Assembly: GCA_013398955.1 (NCBI GenBank)
Contig: VWPU01014033.1
Span: 61,863-125,862, forward strand
DNA: 64,000 nt
Source: Callaeas wilsoni
Lineage: Eukaryota; Chordata; Aves; Passeriformes; Callaeidae
Direction: 5' to 3'
Notes under the pieces: model-generated
The model's input: the letters and a program-made list of their open reading frames with translations, nothing else
Told to the model about the DNA's origin: nothing
Databases searched by the model: none
Position numbers and translations under genes: made by a program
Shown here: one piece after another, positions 40,301 to 51,939 of the stretch
Layout of the letters: each line of letters opens with the position of its first letter
Numbering within the stretch: position 1 is the first letter of the stretch

Positions 40301-43300
40301 CTGGTGTCAGAGCCATTTATATCTGGATGGCTCAACAATAATTTTGTAAACCAGCTAATTAAGGTCAGGCTCTTGTTCCGAGCCTGTCTGTGAAATCATT
40401 GGGGAAAAACTTTAGTATTTGTAAATATACTGTTGTGTCTAACTGTTCCAAGTGAAGCTCTCAGAGCTGGCCCAAACACATCAATTTTTTGCTTTGGCTT
40501 TGGAGCAGCTCCCAGATGGGCAGGTTTTCTAGCTGGGGCAAGGCTGGGATGCAGCTGGCCTTGTCCTGGTGTGTGTGCAGTACCCACACAAAGCCCCTCA
40601 CCTGCACTGCAGCCTCCTTGGCCTCAGGCCATGCAGTTCTTTGCACACAGGGAGCTGCTTGGTAGCACAAAGCTTTTATCTTCTTGCATTTGTCTGTCCT
40701 GAGTCCCTTTTCCAGCAACTGTTTGCCTTCACAATACCTAGTGGTGCCTTTTCTGTGCCATTCCCAGGGACTGTATGTCCTTGACAGTGATTCTTGCCTA
40801 TATGGACATGTCTCCCTCCTTTCTTCCACAGTACTAATATGCTCCTGGCACAAGTCCACTCACTTGCCACTCCCTGCTCCTCTGTGGTTTCCACACAGTA
40901 TTCCCATTTCCTTGCCTTTTTTGTCTTTGTAGGCAAGGCAAGAGGGAGGGGCCTTTCCCCTGCAGTGTAGATGAACAACTGAAAGAAAAAAGAGTTTCGC
41001 CTGCCTAGAAAAGGAACTGTGTGGAAAAATGAGTGTGTTGAGGTAAACCTGAAAGAGAAAACAGAAAAAAAAATGTAGCTAAATTAGGGAAAGAAAGGCA
41101 ACGGCAAGAAGGCAGAAGTGGAGAGAGAAAGTTAGTTGGAAGTGAGACACCCAGAGGATAAAAGAGCAAATGAGACAACGTAAAGTAGACTGTCCAGGAA
41201 AAGGCAGAGGGTAATAAATGAGGCAGAGCCTGAGATGTAATAGTTCAGGAGCCAGGAGTGTGAAACCTGGAGAATTACAAATGAGTGGTTAGGACACTGC
41301 TTAACAGATTTCTTGGGTGCTCCCTACCAGGGATAGGGCCCTGTTCCCATAAGAAGGAGACATTCCATACATGCAGCCATCCTTGCCTTTTGTGACTTTT
41401 GTGGTGTCTTTCAGGTTGTATACCACGGTAATCCTTACGCACCTCACAACTCCACACTTTACCTTACCTACAAAACAGGGGTAGAGATGGGATGCTGGGG
41501 ACTGTGCATCAATGCAATTTCTTCATCAGTCTATTCTTGTAAGTACCCATGAATGAACTCCAACACTGTGTTTGCTGTTTGCCATTTGCCATTTTGTTTA
41601 AAAACCATAAAGGGATGCCAATTTACCTGGGTTTTTTCCTACATTAAAGCTTTAAGGAATGTTACATTCTCAGCATTGTTAGAAACTCATATCTTAACAC
41701 AAACAGTTCCTGGCCACGTGACGAAGGATCACTTTGGAAGCAGGATGTTGTTCTGCACTTGAACTGACCCTGAACACTGAAAATCATCCTGAAGTTAACT
41801 GCCAGACTAAATTCTAAGATGCTCTTTCACCTAGCAATGCTGTAGCTGTAGGCTCTAGAAGGTGGCATCTCCTCATTTGCATTTCCCATGCAGAAGGTCT
41901 TGCCAGAAGCTTGAATCTTGCTCTCCAAAATTATGTGTAAACATGCCAGAACAGCTCCCCAGACAGAAACTCTTCCCAAGGATTAAAAAAATATTCGCGA
42001 TCCGAAAACTCAAATAAGTAGCATTTTGGGGGTGGATTTGAGCATCTAAAAGAGGCTTGAGGGAAACGTTTTCACCTTTGGAGCTTAACTGCAGGCATTT
42101 CTCTGTGGCCTTTCTGTGGAGGATTATCTGTTCAGCACAAGTACCTCTGGGTGCAGCTGCAGTGCGAGCTGCAGGTGAGCTCTGGGTGGTGTGAGCAAGT
42201 ATTCTTTGGTGAGTTTATACCTACAATAATTTGAGGTAATTTCCAAAATCATTAAGATTATCTCCTTCGTTGCATTTTGCAAAATACAACCCCTTAAAAG
42301 GAACTCACTGATAAAATGTGACCTGTTTTTTTAATCTTATCAGCATTTTCACTTTCCTTTCACAGACTTGCAGAAAGTCCTTCTGCCATACATAGGATTA
42401 AAGGGACTTTATTTCATTGGATACCTGCTTTTTGGACTGGGTACTGGATTAATTGGCTTGTTTCCCAATGTCTATTCCACTCTGGCTCTTTGTTCACTCT
42501 TTGGAGTCATGTCCAGCACACTGTACACAGTGCCATTCCACCTCATTGCAGAGTACCACAGGGAAGAAGAGGTGAGTGGAATGTCTCAAGAAGCATCAAG
42601 TTTATATCTGTCTATGTCTGTTCAACCTGTTTTGGGGGTAAACTGCATAGAAATGGTGAGCAGCTTTTAATTTTAATTTTGAACCATTAATAATGACATA
42701 TATGAATGGGAAGTTTCTGACAGAGAGAGTTAACATCCCAGTTCCAGACTCTCCAAACAGGCCATCAGTGAAACAAATAATTATTTATCATCACATCTGA
42801 AACAAAGCCATCGCAGCGCGTGTTCAGGCACTAAGCAGGTAACAGGGCTTCACTTGTGTTGCCTTCAAGTCCTACCTTCCTTATACCCTTCCTTCCAGCC
42901 ACGTTAGCAGAGGACTTGATTTCTGAGTGCCTGAGGTTAATAACAAGCCTGTAAAGGCTGTCAGAATTGTCAGTTAACTGCACTGTGTTACAAAAGCTCT
43001 TAGCTAATAAACATATGACATTCAAGTATAAACAGCTTTATATAGTTCAGTATTAAATCATATACCACATTCTCATTATGTGAGAATTATTATTATTATT
43101 ATTCTCTCATCTCTGAATGTCTGTGGTTGGGTTTTTGTCCTCCATGGCATTAAATCCCGTTTCCAAGGAAAATCTGGAAAAACTTGCGCACTTTGTATCA
43201 TGTTACTGGGCACAGCAGGATCTTCATGTATTGTAAAGTGTTGAGTTCTTTAACGGAAAAGTTCTCTCAAGTCTCTTAAGTTAGTCAAACAGCTGGAAAC

Positions 43301-46300
43301 AAGAAGGATTAAGGACACGGGAGAAATTAGGAAAAGGTCTCAGCATATCTTGGGACATCTGAAGAAATTAATAAAGGCAGTGTTGAACCATTGGAAAACC
43401 ACATAAAAAACATAGTTGGAAGCAGCACAGGGCTAGATCAAGTGCTAGACAACATGTCCTACTGTTCTGTACAACCTTCAGCAGCACCGTCTGAATGATG
43501 AACACAACAACACTCTTTAATTATTCTACTGAATGCTAGGAGGGTGTCTCAAAGTGATTAAATATTTCATTTATATGATTCCTAATTTTTCAGTTCATTT
43601 CTTTGCTCCTTCCAACAGAGAATGATCACGATGTTTTATAAACATAAGACAAAAGACAGGGAATGAGTGCAGGTTAGCGTGAGATGTCAATTCTAAACTC
43701 AGGTCAGCCAACTCAGAGAGGAGGAGTAAATGCAAAATTTTTATCTCTTCCAAGACAGAAGTGAAATAAAACATGCTGAAGTGTGCATGAACTTTACACT
43801 TAATAGGCCAATGTATTCATGTGTTACTTGTAAGACAACCAATTGTTTCTTCTTTGGTGTATGGTACTTGCTATGACAGATGTTAAATGACACATAATTC
43901 TATGTTAGATTTTAAATTAATGGATTGAGGTTTAGCTCAAATCTTCTATAATGTACAAGATAGGAAAAAAAAAAAGAGCAAACATCAAGCACAAGAGCGC
44001 ATTCATTTACAGATTCATGTATTTGTGGTCAGAACTACTGCCACATAGGAACACTGGGAACAGCCCAGCGAAACAGATATAATTTATTTTAAAAAGTGTC
44101 TAAAATTGGGACTTTATAATTTCAGAACAAGGAGCAGACATTTCCCCTCACTATGCACTCTACCAAAACCATGTGCTGGGTTTTATAATGCTGCCATTTC
44201 AGTCCTGTTCTGTGCTTCTGTTCCCTAGGATCCAAATTCAATTTTCTTCTACTGGATTAGGATGAGACTGTTTGTCTCCAGTACTTGTGAGCTTTGTGTG
44301 GCTCAAAGGCAAGGTAATAGGGTTTGCAAAAAGCGTCTTAATAGCCAAGAGAATCTGGATACCAGAACACAGCGGTGCCGCTGGCCTACCGTGTGGGAAC
44401 CTCTTGTCGTTGGAATACAACCTGCTCCATTTAACAGGAAGAAAATAAATATGTAAATTATCACATAATTTCCCAATAAAACAGAATAATTTCTTTCTGG
44501 AGGAAGGGACCCCCAGATATCATGCAGATCTTGCTCACGGAGGGTCACCTGGAGCAGGCTGCCCCAGGTCATGTCTGGTCTGGTTTGAATGATTCCAAGA
44601 ATGGAAACTCCACAATCCCTCTAGTTAACCTGTTCCAGTGATCCACCAGCCTCACAGAGTGCTAATATGCAAGACACTTGTACATAATAAATGAAGGCTT
44701 TTGCTCTGCTATGTATATCATAGCAGATACAGATTAGTAGTTAAAAGTGGTCCTCAGCAGTGTAGAAGATTCCTAGTCTGGATGTTTGTTTTCAGGTTGC
44801 TTTTATCCCCAGCAATAAAAGGATTACATTTGTGTTTTAGTACTGATTTCCTTCATGTGCTTTGAGCCATAACTTCAGGTTCCTGCCTGTATGTGTGTGA
44901 GGCACACTAGCACTGCTATACAGCCTTTGGACATGGTTCCTCACAACATCCTTCCCTCTAAACTGAAAAGATGGATTTGATGAGTGAACTGTTAGATGGA
45001 TAAGAAACTGGTTGGACAGTCACATCCAGAGGGTCGTGGTCAATGACTCAGAATCCAAAAGGACATCAGTGACAAGTGGTGCCCTCAAGGGTCTATACTG
45101 GGGCCAGTGTGATTTAATATCTTCGTTAATGACATCGATGAAAGGATTGAGTGCATCCTCAGCACGTTTGCAGACGACACTGAGCTGAGTGGTGCAGCTG
45201 ACACACGTGAAGGATAGGATGCCATCCAGAGAGACCTGGACAAGCTCAAGGAGTGGGCCATGGGGAATCTCATGAGGTTTAACAAGGCCAAGTGCAGGTG
45301 CTGCATCTGGGTTGAGACAATCCCCAGTGTCAGCAGGAGCTGGGCATGAACAGACCGAGAGCAGCCCTGAGAGAAGGACTTGCGGGTGCTGGTGGGTGAG
45401 AGGCTGGACATGCCCCGGCCATGGCACTCACAGCCCAGAGAGCCAAACGTGGCCTGGGCTGCACCCAGAGCCCCGTGGGCAGCAGGGCAGGGAGGGGATT
45501 CTGCCCCTCTGCTCCGCTCTGGTGAGACCCACCTGGAGCACTGCACCCCGCTCTGGGGGCCCTGCACAGGAAGGACAGGGACCTGCTGGAGTGAGACCAG
45601 AGGCCACCAAGATGATCAGAGGGATAGAGCATGGCTGAGAGAGCTGGGATTGTTCAGCCTGGAGAAGAGAAGGCTTCAGAGTGACCTAACAGTGGCTTTC
45701 CAGTACCTGAAGGGAGCGTGCAAGAAAGATGAAGAGGGGCTTTTCCCAAGGGCATATAGTGATAGGACTGGGGGGAATGGCTTCAAACTTAGAAAGAGTA
45801 AATTTAGGTTAGATATTAGGAAAATATTCTTTACTGTGCAGGTGGTGAGGCACTGGAACAGGCTGTCCAAAAAAGCTTTGGGTTCCCCATCCATGGAAGT
45901 GTTTAAGACCAGGCTGGATGTACCTTTGAGCACCCTGGTCTAATAGAAATTGTCCCTGCTCACAACAAGGGAACTGGAACAAGATGATTTTTAGGGTTCC
46001 TTCCAACACAAACCATTCTGTAATTCTATGATGATTCTTTGATAATACGATAGTATGGCTCCTTCAGCTGTGAGTCAGAGCTAAATTATCCATGACAGGA
46101 TGACCTGTACTGTTAAATGTCAGTTTGAGAGAGCTCAGATTGACCTGAACTTGAAAAAAAAGTATATTTTTTCTGGTCAATTTTCAATTACTTAAGGGAT
46201 CGAGGGAAAAATTGCAGATGAGAAACACTAGGCAATTTTGTGGAAGCTTAGAAAACTCGTTGCTTGTAAAATCTCTGTGGTAACCTCTGTAGCCTCTGTG

Positions 46301-46655
46301 GTACAAGAATGGGAGCAACGAGCTATTGACCTGTCCTGCTGCCCCTGGGGTGTGTAACAATGCCTTGGCTGAGAGCTGCGTGTTGCTGACGCTGTCCCAT
46401 TTCTGGGGTTTGTCCTGTGCTTTTTTGCAGAGCCTGAAGCTGCAGGAAGGGGAGCAAGCAGGGGAGCACGAGCGAGGGAAGGGCATTGACTGCGCTGCTC
46501 TCACCTGCATGGTCCAGCTGGCCCAGATCATTCTCGGCGTGGGCCTGGGGCTCCTGGTTAGTGTCGCTGGCAGCGCCGTCACCGTGATTTCGGCATCCAC
46601 AGTGGCGCTGATCGGCTGCTGCTTCGTGGCTTTCTGTGTTCGGTACGTGGACTAG
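30935..46655 (+). CDS. SLC45A2: SLC45A2 (MATP/AIM1), melanosomal transporter (seven exons joined)
   Basis: The coding exons are 30935-31373, 32456-32632, 35971-36296, 40062-40205, 41415-41538, 42366-42571 and 46431-46655. All are GT-AG and join in frame (1641 nt, 546 aa; human about 530). It is a 12-TM GPH/MFS sugar-type transporter of the melanosome membrane that supports melanosomal pH and tyrosinase activity. In birds, variants cause Silver and sex-linked imperfect albinism phenotypes. The sequence shows [18 protein letters not shown] in TM1 (about residues 55-82), [10 protein letters not shown] (RxGRR-type loop motif, residues 117-125), [17 protein letters not shown] (171-187), [14 protein letters not shown] (349-362) and the C-terminus [16 protein letters not shown]. 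The start at 30935 is the first in-frame ATG after a TGA at 30866-30868. Its N-terminus is about 18 residues longer than human. A second in-frame ATG (Met23) has a strong context. Confidence 0.96.
31374..32455 (+). other. SLC45A2 intron 1
   Basis: 1.1 kb intron; nothing else recognised. Confidence 0.8.
32456..32632 (+). CDS. SLC45A2: SLC45A2 coding exon 2
   Basis: Encodes [18 protein letters not shown] through GLHYHALFT. Acceptor TTTTTGTAG; donor GTACAC at 32633. 177 nt, exactly 59 codons' worth. The loop [11 protein letters not shown] differs from the human equivalent, but the TM4 region that follows is almost identical. Confidence 0.95.
33220..33658 (+). mobile_element. CR1 LINE 3' fragment
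   Basis: The block carries GGAGGGTCACGAAG, GGGCTGAGAGAGTTGGGG, TTAGGAAGAAGTTCTTCCC and GAGCAGCCTGGTCTAGTGGG, and ends ATTGATTCTATGAGA. It is the sense-strand end of CR1 ORF2 and 3' UTR. An internal stretch of the usual sequence is missing or scrambled near 33340-33420. Confidence 0.9.
34190..34470 (-). mobile_element. Decayed CR1 LINE fragment (antisense)
   Basis: It resembles the antisense CR1 3' end: CTACAGCCTCCCAAGGCAG, then CAGCAATTCACTGGCC and TTTTCCCTAAAATGTAATC. It is diverged, so edges and assignment are tentative. Confidence 0.45.
35971..36296 (+). CDS. SLC45A2: SLC45A2 coding exon 3
   Basis: Encodes [17 protein letters not shown] through the large central cytosolic loop, ending in TVASRTQ. 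Acceptor ACCATTGTAG; donor GTGAGT at 36297. The central loop is poorly conserved with human, as usual for this family. Confidence 0.95.
36297..40061 (+). other. SLC45A2 intron 3
   Basis: 3.8 kb AT-rich intron. No repeat or gene recognised apart from T-rich tracts near 36450-36478. Confidence 0.75.
40062..40205 (+). CDS. SLC45A2: SLC45A2 coding exon 4
   Basis: Encodes [15 protein letters not shown] through [11 protein letters not shown] (residues 315-362, TM7). Acceptor GTGCTTTTAG is chosen because it keeps phase 0 with exon 3 and leaves four residues before MTLKSLL, as in the human layout. An AG at 40067-40068 or 40072-40073 is a weaker alternative. Donor GTAAAG at 40206. Confidence 0.9.
40206..42365 (+). 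other. SLC45A2 introns 4 and 5 (exon 5 lies between)
   Basis: Intron 4 is 40206-41414 and intron 5 is 41539-42365. A GC-richer patch near 40440-40960 has open frames on both strands but nothing I recognise. Confidence 0.7.
41415..41538 (+). CDS. SLC45A2: SLC45A2 coding exon 5
   Basis: Encodes [14 protein letters not shown] through [20 protein letters not shown] plus one base. Acceptor TGTCTTTCAG; donor GTAAGT at 41539. 124 nt. Confidence 0.95.
42366..42571 (+). CDS. SLC45A2: SLC45A2 coding exon 6
   Basis: Encodes [16 protein letters not shown] through [15 protein letters not shown] (TM9-TM10). Acceptor CTTTCACAG; donor GTGAGT at 42572. 206 nt. Confidence 0.96.
44505..44665 (-). mobile_element. 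CR1 LINE fragment (antisense)
   Basis: Carries GTCACCTGGAGCAGGCTGCC, GGAAACTCCACAATCCCTC and CCTGTTCCAGTGATCC, typical of antisense CR1. Confidence 0.7.
44955..46042 (+). mobile_element. CR1 LINE, about 1.1 kb, reverse transcriptase end and 3' UTR
   Basis: Sense-strand CR1 from the last part of ORF2 to the 3' tail. It has GACGACACTGAGCTGAG (DDTEL, degraded ADDTKL), GAGAAGGACTTGCGGGTGCTG, GTGAGACCCACCTGGAGCAC, and RLDIRK and RHWNRL near the end of an open frame at 45380-45943. It ends TTCTGTAATTCTATGATG. Stops and frameshifts show it is dead. It sits sense within SLC45A2 intron 6. Confidence 0.92.
46431..46655 (+). CDS. SLC45A2: SLC45A2 coding exon 7 (terminal)
   Basis: Encodes [18 protein letters not shown] (cytosolic loop) then the last two TM segments, ending CVRYVD and TAG at 46653-46655. 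Acceptor TTTTTTGCAG. Confidence 0.96.
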   Translation, partial: SLKLQEGEQAGEHERGKGIDCAALTCMVQLAQIILGVGLGLLVSVAGSAVTVISASTVALIGCCFVAFCVRYVD

Positions 46656-47035
46656 GACTGCAAGAAGCAGTGGGAAGAAGCCTCCCCAGGGGAGCATTTT
46701 CTTTCTGGGTCAGTAGCAGTGGTGCTGTTGCTGTGCTGACGCTGCTGGCACGTCGTCCTCTCTTACCTCCTTGGATTGGTTGCAATTCCAGAACTTTATG
46801 AAATGGAGACTTGATAAAACTGGTTGCCTAATGCCTCAGACTCACACCCACCCACAGTGTGTTCACATGCTGTGACATGTGATGGTGTGTGTGGCCGTGG
46901 TATTTTGACGCTCTACACTGGGAGTCATAATGAAACTCCTCATTACCAGTTTGTGAAAGTTAATAGATGAAGAATGTGATAAACTGAAGTAATATAAAAG
47001 GACAGACTTAGGAATAAAGTTTTTATTTATCTCGT
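46656..47035 (+). other. SLC45A2: SLC45A2 3' UTR (probable)
   Basis: Short 3' UTR from the stop codon to about 20 nt after AATAAA at 47013-47018, which is followed by a T-rich stretch. Confidence 0.6.
47013..47018 (+). terminator. Poly(A) signal, SLC45A2
   Basis: AATAAA followed by TTTTTATTTATCTCGTTTTT, a U-rich downstream region. Confidence 0.65.
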
Positions 47036-47039
47036 TTTT

Positions 47040-49590
47040 CAAGTGTCTTAAGCTCGGGGCTGTTCCCTCCAGTAGTCAAAAGCTGCAGGAGATTCAAACA
47101 GGTGTCAGAAGCCATGCAGGGTGCAGTTCTGTTATGATTAGTGGTACTACTAAATGGGATCAGTTAATTACCAGCTACTGTCAAAAGCAGATTTGGGTGT
47201 GAAAAATGACTGGAATATAAAAAAGATTGAAGCCTATTGTTTAAAAGCATTACTGTAAAGTAATTATTTTGTACTGGATCCTGCTGCTTCTGTATAAATG
47301 AACTGAAAGTCTGCCTAAGGCTGCTTTGCAAATCCATGTGTAGGATGGACAAACAGACAAATCTGTCTATGGGAAACAGCTGCCATTTCTTGCTTCTTTA
47401 AAAAGTGGCCTCTCAATTTTGGTGCTGTAATTGAAAAAATCAACTTGGCCAGCATAAGAATTTTACAGCTGGTTGAACACCACATAATTCTTGACATTGG
47501 ATATGACAGCATTTACCTTACAGTAGTATCTCTCTTTTTCCTGTTTTCCTTCATGCTTTGACTGAAATGTCATTTGCTTTCTATAGAATATTGCAAATAA
47601 ATTCAGTTCTGCAAAGCACTATCAGGAATTATTGTACAGTATATACATAAACCCAGTTATTTGTAATTAATTGCATATGAAGCTTCATTCTTATTTTTAT
47701 AATACTGCCAGAGTTTTGAAAACCCTGTTTGTGAAAGCAATATACTGTATGCTGTTCTTCCTCTGTCCTGAAAACTCTCATATCCATCCACTATGTTATA
47801 TGTTAAGCCACATGAAGTCATCTGCTAATGCAATATTGTTAATGAACATTGAGAGACTATGGGCGAGTATGGTGTTTATGGTTGTTTTTGTTCTTAATGC
47901 TGCACATGTATAATCAACACTCTTCAGAGAAATGCAGTGTTGAACTTATCAGCTCTTAGAAGCTCTGCAAGATATGGACTGACAACACCAAAAATAAACG
48001 GTTGCATTTGAGCGTCAAGTGCTTCTGCAGAGATGCATCAGCTTCATCCTTTTTCTATGTTTTCAAGAGTAGAGTGAGTCACATATTCTCAGGAAAACCA
48101 AATTTTCCTTAAGTAAATTCTTATTAATTTTAATAAGCCTGGGGGAGCCTCAGATACCTTTTCTTGATGATGAGTGTGTCTCCTCTGCAGGCCCTAAAAG
48201 GGGCTCAGTGCGTGGCAAACCTCACTACAGCATCTGCATCCTGCCTTTTGAAGAAACCACATTTTATGGTTTCTTCTGGTTTGTGGCTCTTCATTTCACA
48301 CCCATGAAAGAGAAAACCTGGAAAGACAAAGCCCCTGGACCATGTTTGAAACTGTTTGCAGGTGCTGAGACAGCTGGAGCATGAGGGCCTCAACGGGGAC
48401 AAACAGGAGGAAGCCAGAAAATGAAGGATTGTTGTCTTCTCAATTAGCCTTATGCCATCATTAACTTGCTAACGTCCATTAACTCCATATCTCCTGGGAG
48501 GTCGAATTTTCAAGGGAAGAGCAAGGCATCTATGGAGCCATAAAAACAGATAAAGGAGGAGGTGATCTGGTTTTATAGGACTGCACCATGTAAACCTGTG
48601 CACCAGGAGCTGAGGTCATAAAGCTCTGATTCCACTGTGAGGTTGCGAAAGAAATTTTGCAATGTTTACCTATGTCTTTGTCAATATTTTCTTTGAGGTT
48701 TAACATTTAAATGGTCAATGTTGTCTCTGCTCTGTTACACAAAGAGAACGCTGGCATTGATTCAGGCCCACAAAGGGACCACTGATCTGTGGCAATGCGA
48801 GAAGGGTTCTGAACCTGCAGAGAGAAAAGAGAGGAGCCTATCACGTATATCAGTGCTTTTATTTACAAATTTATTCAGAGAAAATTGTTTCAGGAACTTG
48901 TAATATCATTTCTCATGATCTCATGATCTTTCCCTTTAAAACCCACTGTGTGCTACAGAAGACAGAAACATTAAAGTCATCTTTTCTCTGGAAATCTCCA
49001 TAAAAACACCTTGTATTGTTCCCAGGACTTCAAAACAGTATATTTATGACTCTTTGTTAGAAATAACAAACTGGCAAAAAAGTATATACAATTTGGAAAA
49101 CAGTGTCTAAACAAAAAAAAATTATGATGATGCTCATTCTGAAGTTGCAAATGTATATCAAGTGTTACTGAAAACAATATAAAATGTTACTAACTCATAA
49201 AAGGGGATAAAATAAGTATTTTCTTTAGCAATAGAAATTTACTAATGTATGTTACTAATATAATAGATTACTAATACATGAAAGGGGATAAAATATTTAT
49301 TTCAGCAATAAAAATGCTAAAATGTTAAAAATGTTGAAGATATTGGAGGATTGTACTGCAATGCTATTAATTTAAGAAGTTCCACCTTTTCTGTGCTTTT
49401 ACATTAGTTCTGGACTTGAGCCATCAATATGATCATCTACTGTACTTAACATCAACTTTTATAGCAATGATGTGACTATAAAGTTACAAGTACCCTGTGC
49501 ATGATCTTTCTCATCTGGTTTTATTTCCATATACATAAAATCAAATAAACAAAGATTCTCTCTGTATCATGTTTATGCAAATTATACACT
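47040..49590. other. Intergenic, SLC45A2 to first CR1 block
   Basis: AT-rich, no gene recognised. Near 49187-49310 there is an imperfect tandem duplication of period about 81 bp, sharing AAAGGGGATAAAATA. Confidence 0.6.
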
Positions 49591-49599
49591 TAGATGAAC

Positions 49600-49862
49600 C
49601 ACACAGAATCCCAGAATGGGTCAGGTTGGAAGCGAACACAGCGGGTCATCTGGTCCAGCCTCCCTGCTCAAGCAGGGCCATCCCAGAGCACAGGATTGTG
49701 TCCAGAGGGTTCTCGAATGTCTCCAGTGAAGGAGATTCCACACCCTCTCAGTCACCTCTTCTTGAGGCTGAACAAGCCCAGCTCCCTCAGCCTTTCCTCA
49801 CAAGAGAGATACTCCAGTCCTTTAATCATCCGTGTATCTCTCCTCTGAACCCTCTCAAAGAT
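49600..49862 (-). mobile_element. CR1 LINE fragment (antisense)
   Basis: It starts CACAGAATCCCAGAATGGG and continues with GGTTGGAAGCGAAC, GAGGCTGAACAAGCCCAG and CTCCCTCAGCCTTTCCTCAC, the antisense CR1 3' end. Confidence 0.9.
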
Positions 49863-50614
49863 ATGTCTTGCGACAACCAACCCTCCTCCCTCCCACTCTC
49901 ACAAAAATAGTCATGGCTGAACAAAACAAGGCAGGAGACAAGTCTGTCATCTTGTCTTCATGGCACTTACTTCCCTTTTTCTTTCTCTTACGAACATCTG
50001 CCACTTATTCCCCTTTAACAAGCAGGCATGTGACGCAAGCAAACCCTTAAAGGAACTTCTGGTTCTCTTGTTTAGAGAACTTGAAGTATTAGCAATGTCA
50101 CAAGTGTTCTGAATTTTTTTTCCAGTGTTCATTCTGTATTTCATAGTGTTCTCATTAAGTTTCTTTGACTTGCTTGAAAACAAGCAACTCAGGTGGCTTG
50201 TGGCAGATAAACTTTTTTTCCAGAAAGGCTACACAAGTCAGGATGAATCATAAATGTCTTTGCCTTGGGAGAACTCACAGCTTTCACATTGGTGCCTATG
50301 AATCACTACCAGTCCCTGCAGCATGTCAAAAGATGGTGTAAGTGAATGTGGCAATGGTGACATTTGATATTTTTGAACTCTGGAAGGATTGGGTGGAAGT
50401 ATCTGCTGTAAAATGTCTTTAAATGATTTTTGGCATGATAAAGCTATCAAAATGAGCTATAAAACAAAATTTTCCCCTCTAAGTTTCCAGCATTAATTGC
50501 CATTTTCTAGCTGCTCCATCTTGTTTATTTAAGAGGCAAATGTTCGGGGTCACTTGTTCAAGACTAAACTGTGAAAAGTGATTCGTAATTTTTATAGGCC
50601 CTAACATGATGCAT

Positions 50615-51672
50615 CCATGAGTGCTGAGGGAGCTGGCAGACATCATAGCTCATGATCATCTTTGAAAGGACAGGGAGATCAGGAGAGGTGCCTGAGGACT
50701 GGAAGGAAACAAATGTCACCCAGTCTTCAAAATAGGCAAGAAGGAGGACACAGGGAACCGGAGCCAGTCAGTCTCACCTCAGTCCTTGGTAGGGGCAGAT
50801 GCCTCCTCAGCAATTTCACTGACAATACAAAGCTGGGAGGAGTGGCCAATATCCCAGAGGGCTCCGCAGCCCTACAGAGGAACCTCGATAGGCTGCAGAG
50901 ATGGGCAGAGAAGAATTGTCTGAAGCTCAACAAAGGCAAGTGCAAGGGCCTGCACCTGGGGGGGAATAAACCCTGGCACCAGTATGGGCCGGGGGCAACC
51001 TGCTGGAAAGCAGAAGGACAAGGACCTGGGAGTCCTGGTGGACAACAAGCTGTCCACAAGCCCCTTGTGGCCAAGAGGGCGAACAGAATCCTGGGATGCA
51101 TTAGGAAGAGCACTGCCAGAAGGTCAAGGGAGGTGATCCTGCCCCCCTGCTCAGCCCTGGTGAGGTCTCATCTGGAGTGCTGTGTCCAGTTCTGGTCTCC
51201 CCAGGACAGGAGAGACATGGAGCTCCTGGAGCAGGTCCAGCAGAGATCTACAGATGGTGATCAAGTGACTGGAGCATCTCTCTTATGAGGAACGGCTGAG
51301 GAGGCTGGGCTTGTTCAACCCCAAGAAGAGATGACTGAGGGGGGACCTCATTTGTCTGTCAGCATCTGCAGGGAGGGGTCAGAGGATGGATCAGGCTCTG
51401 CTCATTGGTGTTGAGCAATAGGAGAAGAGGCAATGGGCAGAAGCTGATGCACAGGAAGTTCCACCTGAACATGAAGAATTTCTTTACTTTGAGCACTGGA
51501 ACAGATTTTCCAGAGAGGCTGTGGCTGAGCCTCCCTCACTGGAGTTATTCAAAAACCTACTGGATACAATCCTGCGCCTTGTGTTCTAGGATAACCCTGC
51601 CTGAGCAGGAAGACTGGAATAGATGAACACAGAAGTCCCTTCCAACCTGACCCATTCTGTGATTCTGTGAAT
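50615..51672 (+). mobile_element. CR1 LINE, internally deleted copy
   Basis: Sense CR1. The 5' part (GAGGTGCCTGAGGACTGG, then GGCAAGAAGGAGGACAC) jumps near 50790-50815 to the later part of the reverse transcriptase, read as FTDNTKLGG, a degraded FADDTKLGG. The segment between, holding the RT core, is missing. It then runs to the tail CATTCTGTGATTCTGTGA. An open frame at 50662-51288 covers part of it but carries the deletion. Confidence 0.9.
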
Positions 51673-51675
51673 TCT

Positions 51676-51930
51676 GTTGCCTTCTTTAGTGTTCAGTTCC
51701 ATACATTGCTCCTTTAGATATGCAAGATGTGTTAGGCAGTTGCACTTTCTAAACTTTTTTATTAGAAATGAACATTTTACCTCTCATGTATTAGTGTTTT
51801 ACTTGTGTATGAAGGATAGTGACTTCACATCATGCAGAGCCATCAAACTGGAGGCTGTTCCTGTGGGTAAGGACTCGCAGCAGTAGGAAAACAAAATTCA
51901 GTGCTTTCCAACGTGGGTTGCGCAGCAGAC
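51676..51930. other. Intergenic spacer
   Basis: Short AT-rich stretch between a CR1 copy and the orphan CpG island. No feature seen. Confidence 0.5.
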
Positions 51931-51939
51931 TGAGATAAG

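Larger units (their letters stand above)
42572..46430 (+). other. SLC45A2 intron 6
   Basis: 3.9 kb intron that hosts an antisense CR1 fragment and a long sense CR1 copy. A short (ATT)n run lies at 43087-43102. Confidence 0.8.

Noticed and set aside
45380..45943. 187-codon open frame in SLC45A2 intron 6
   Set aside because: It is the decayed end of CR1 ORF2, shown by RLDIRK and RHWNRL, not a host gene.
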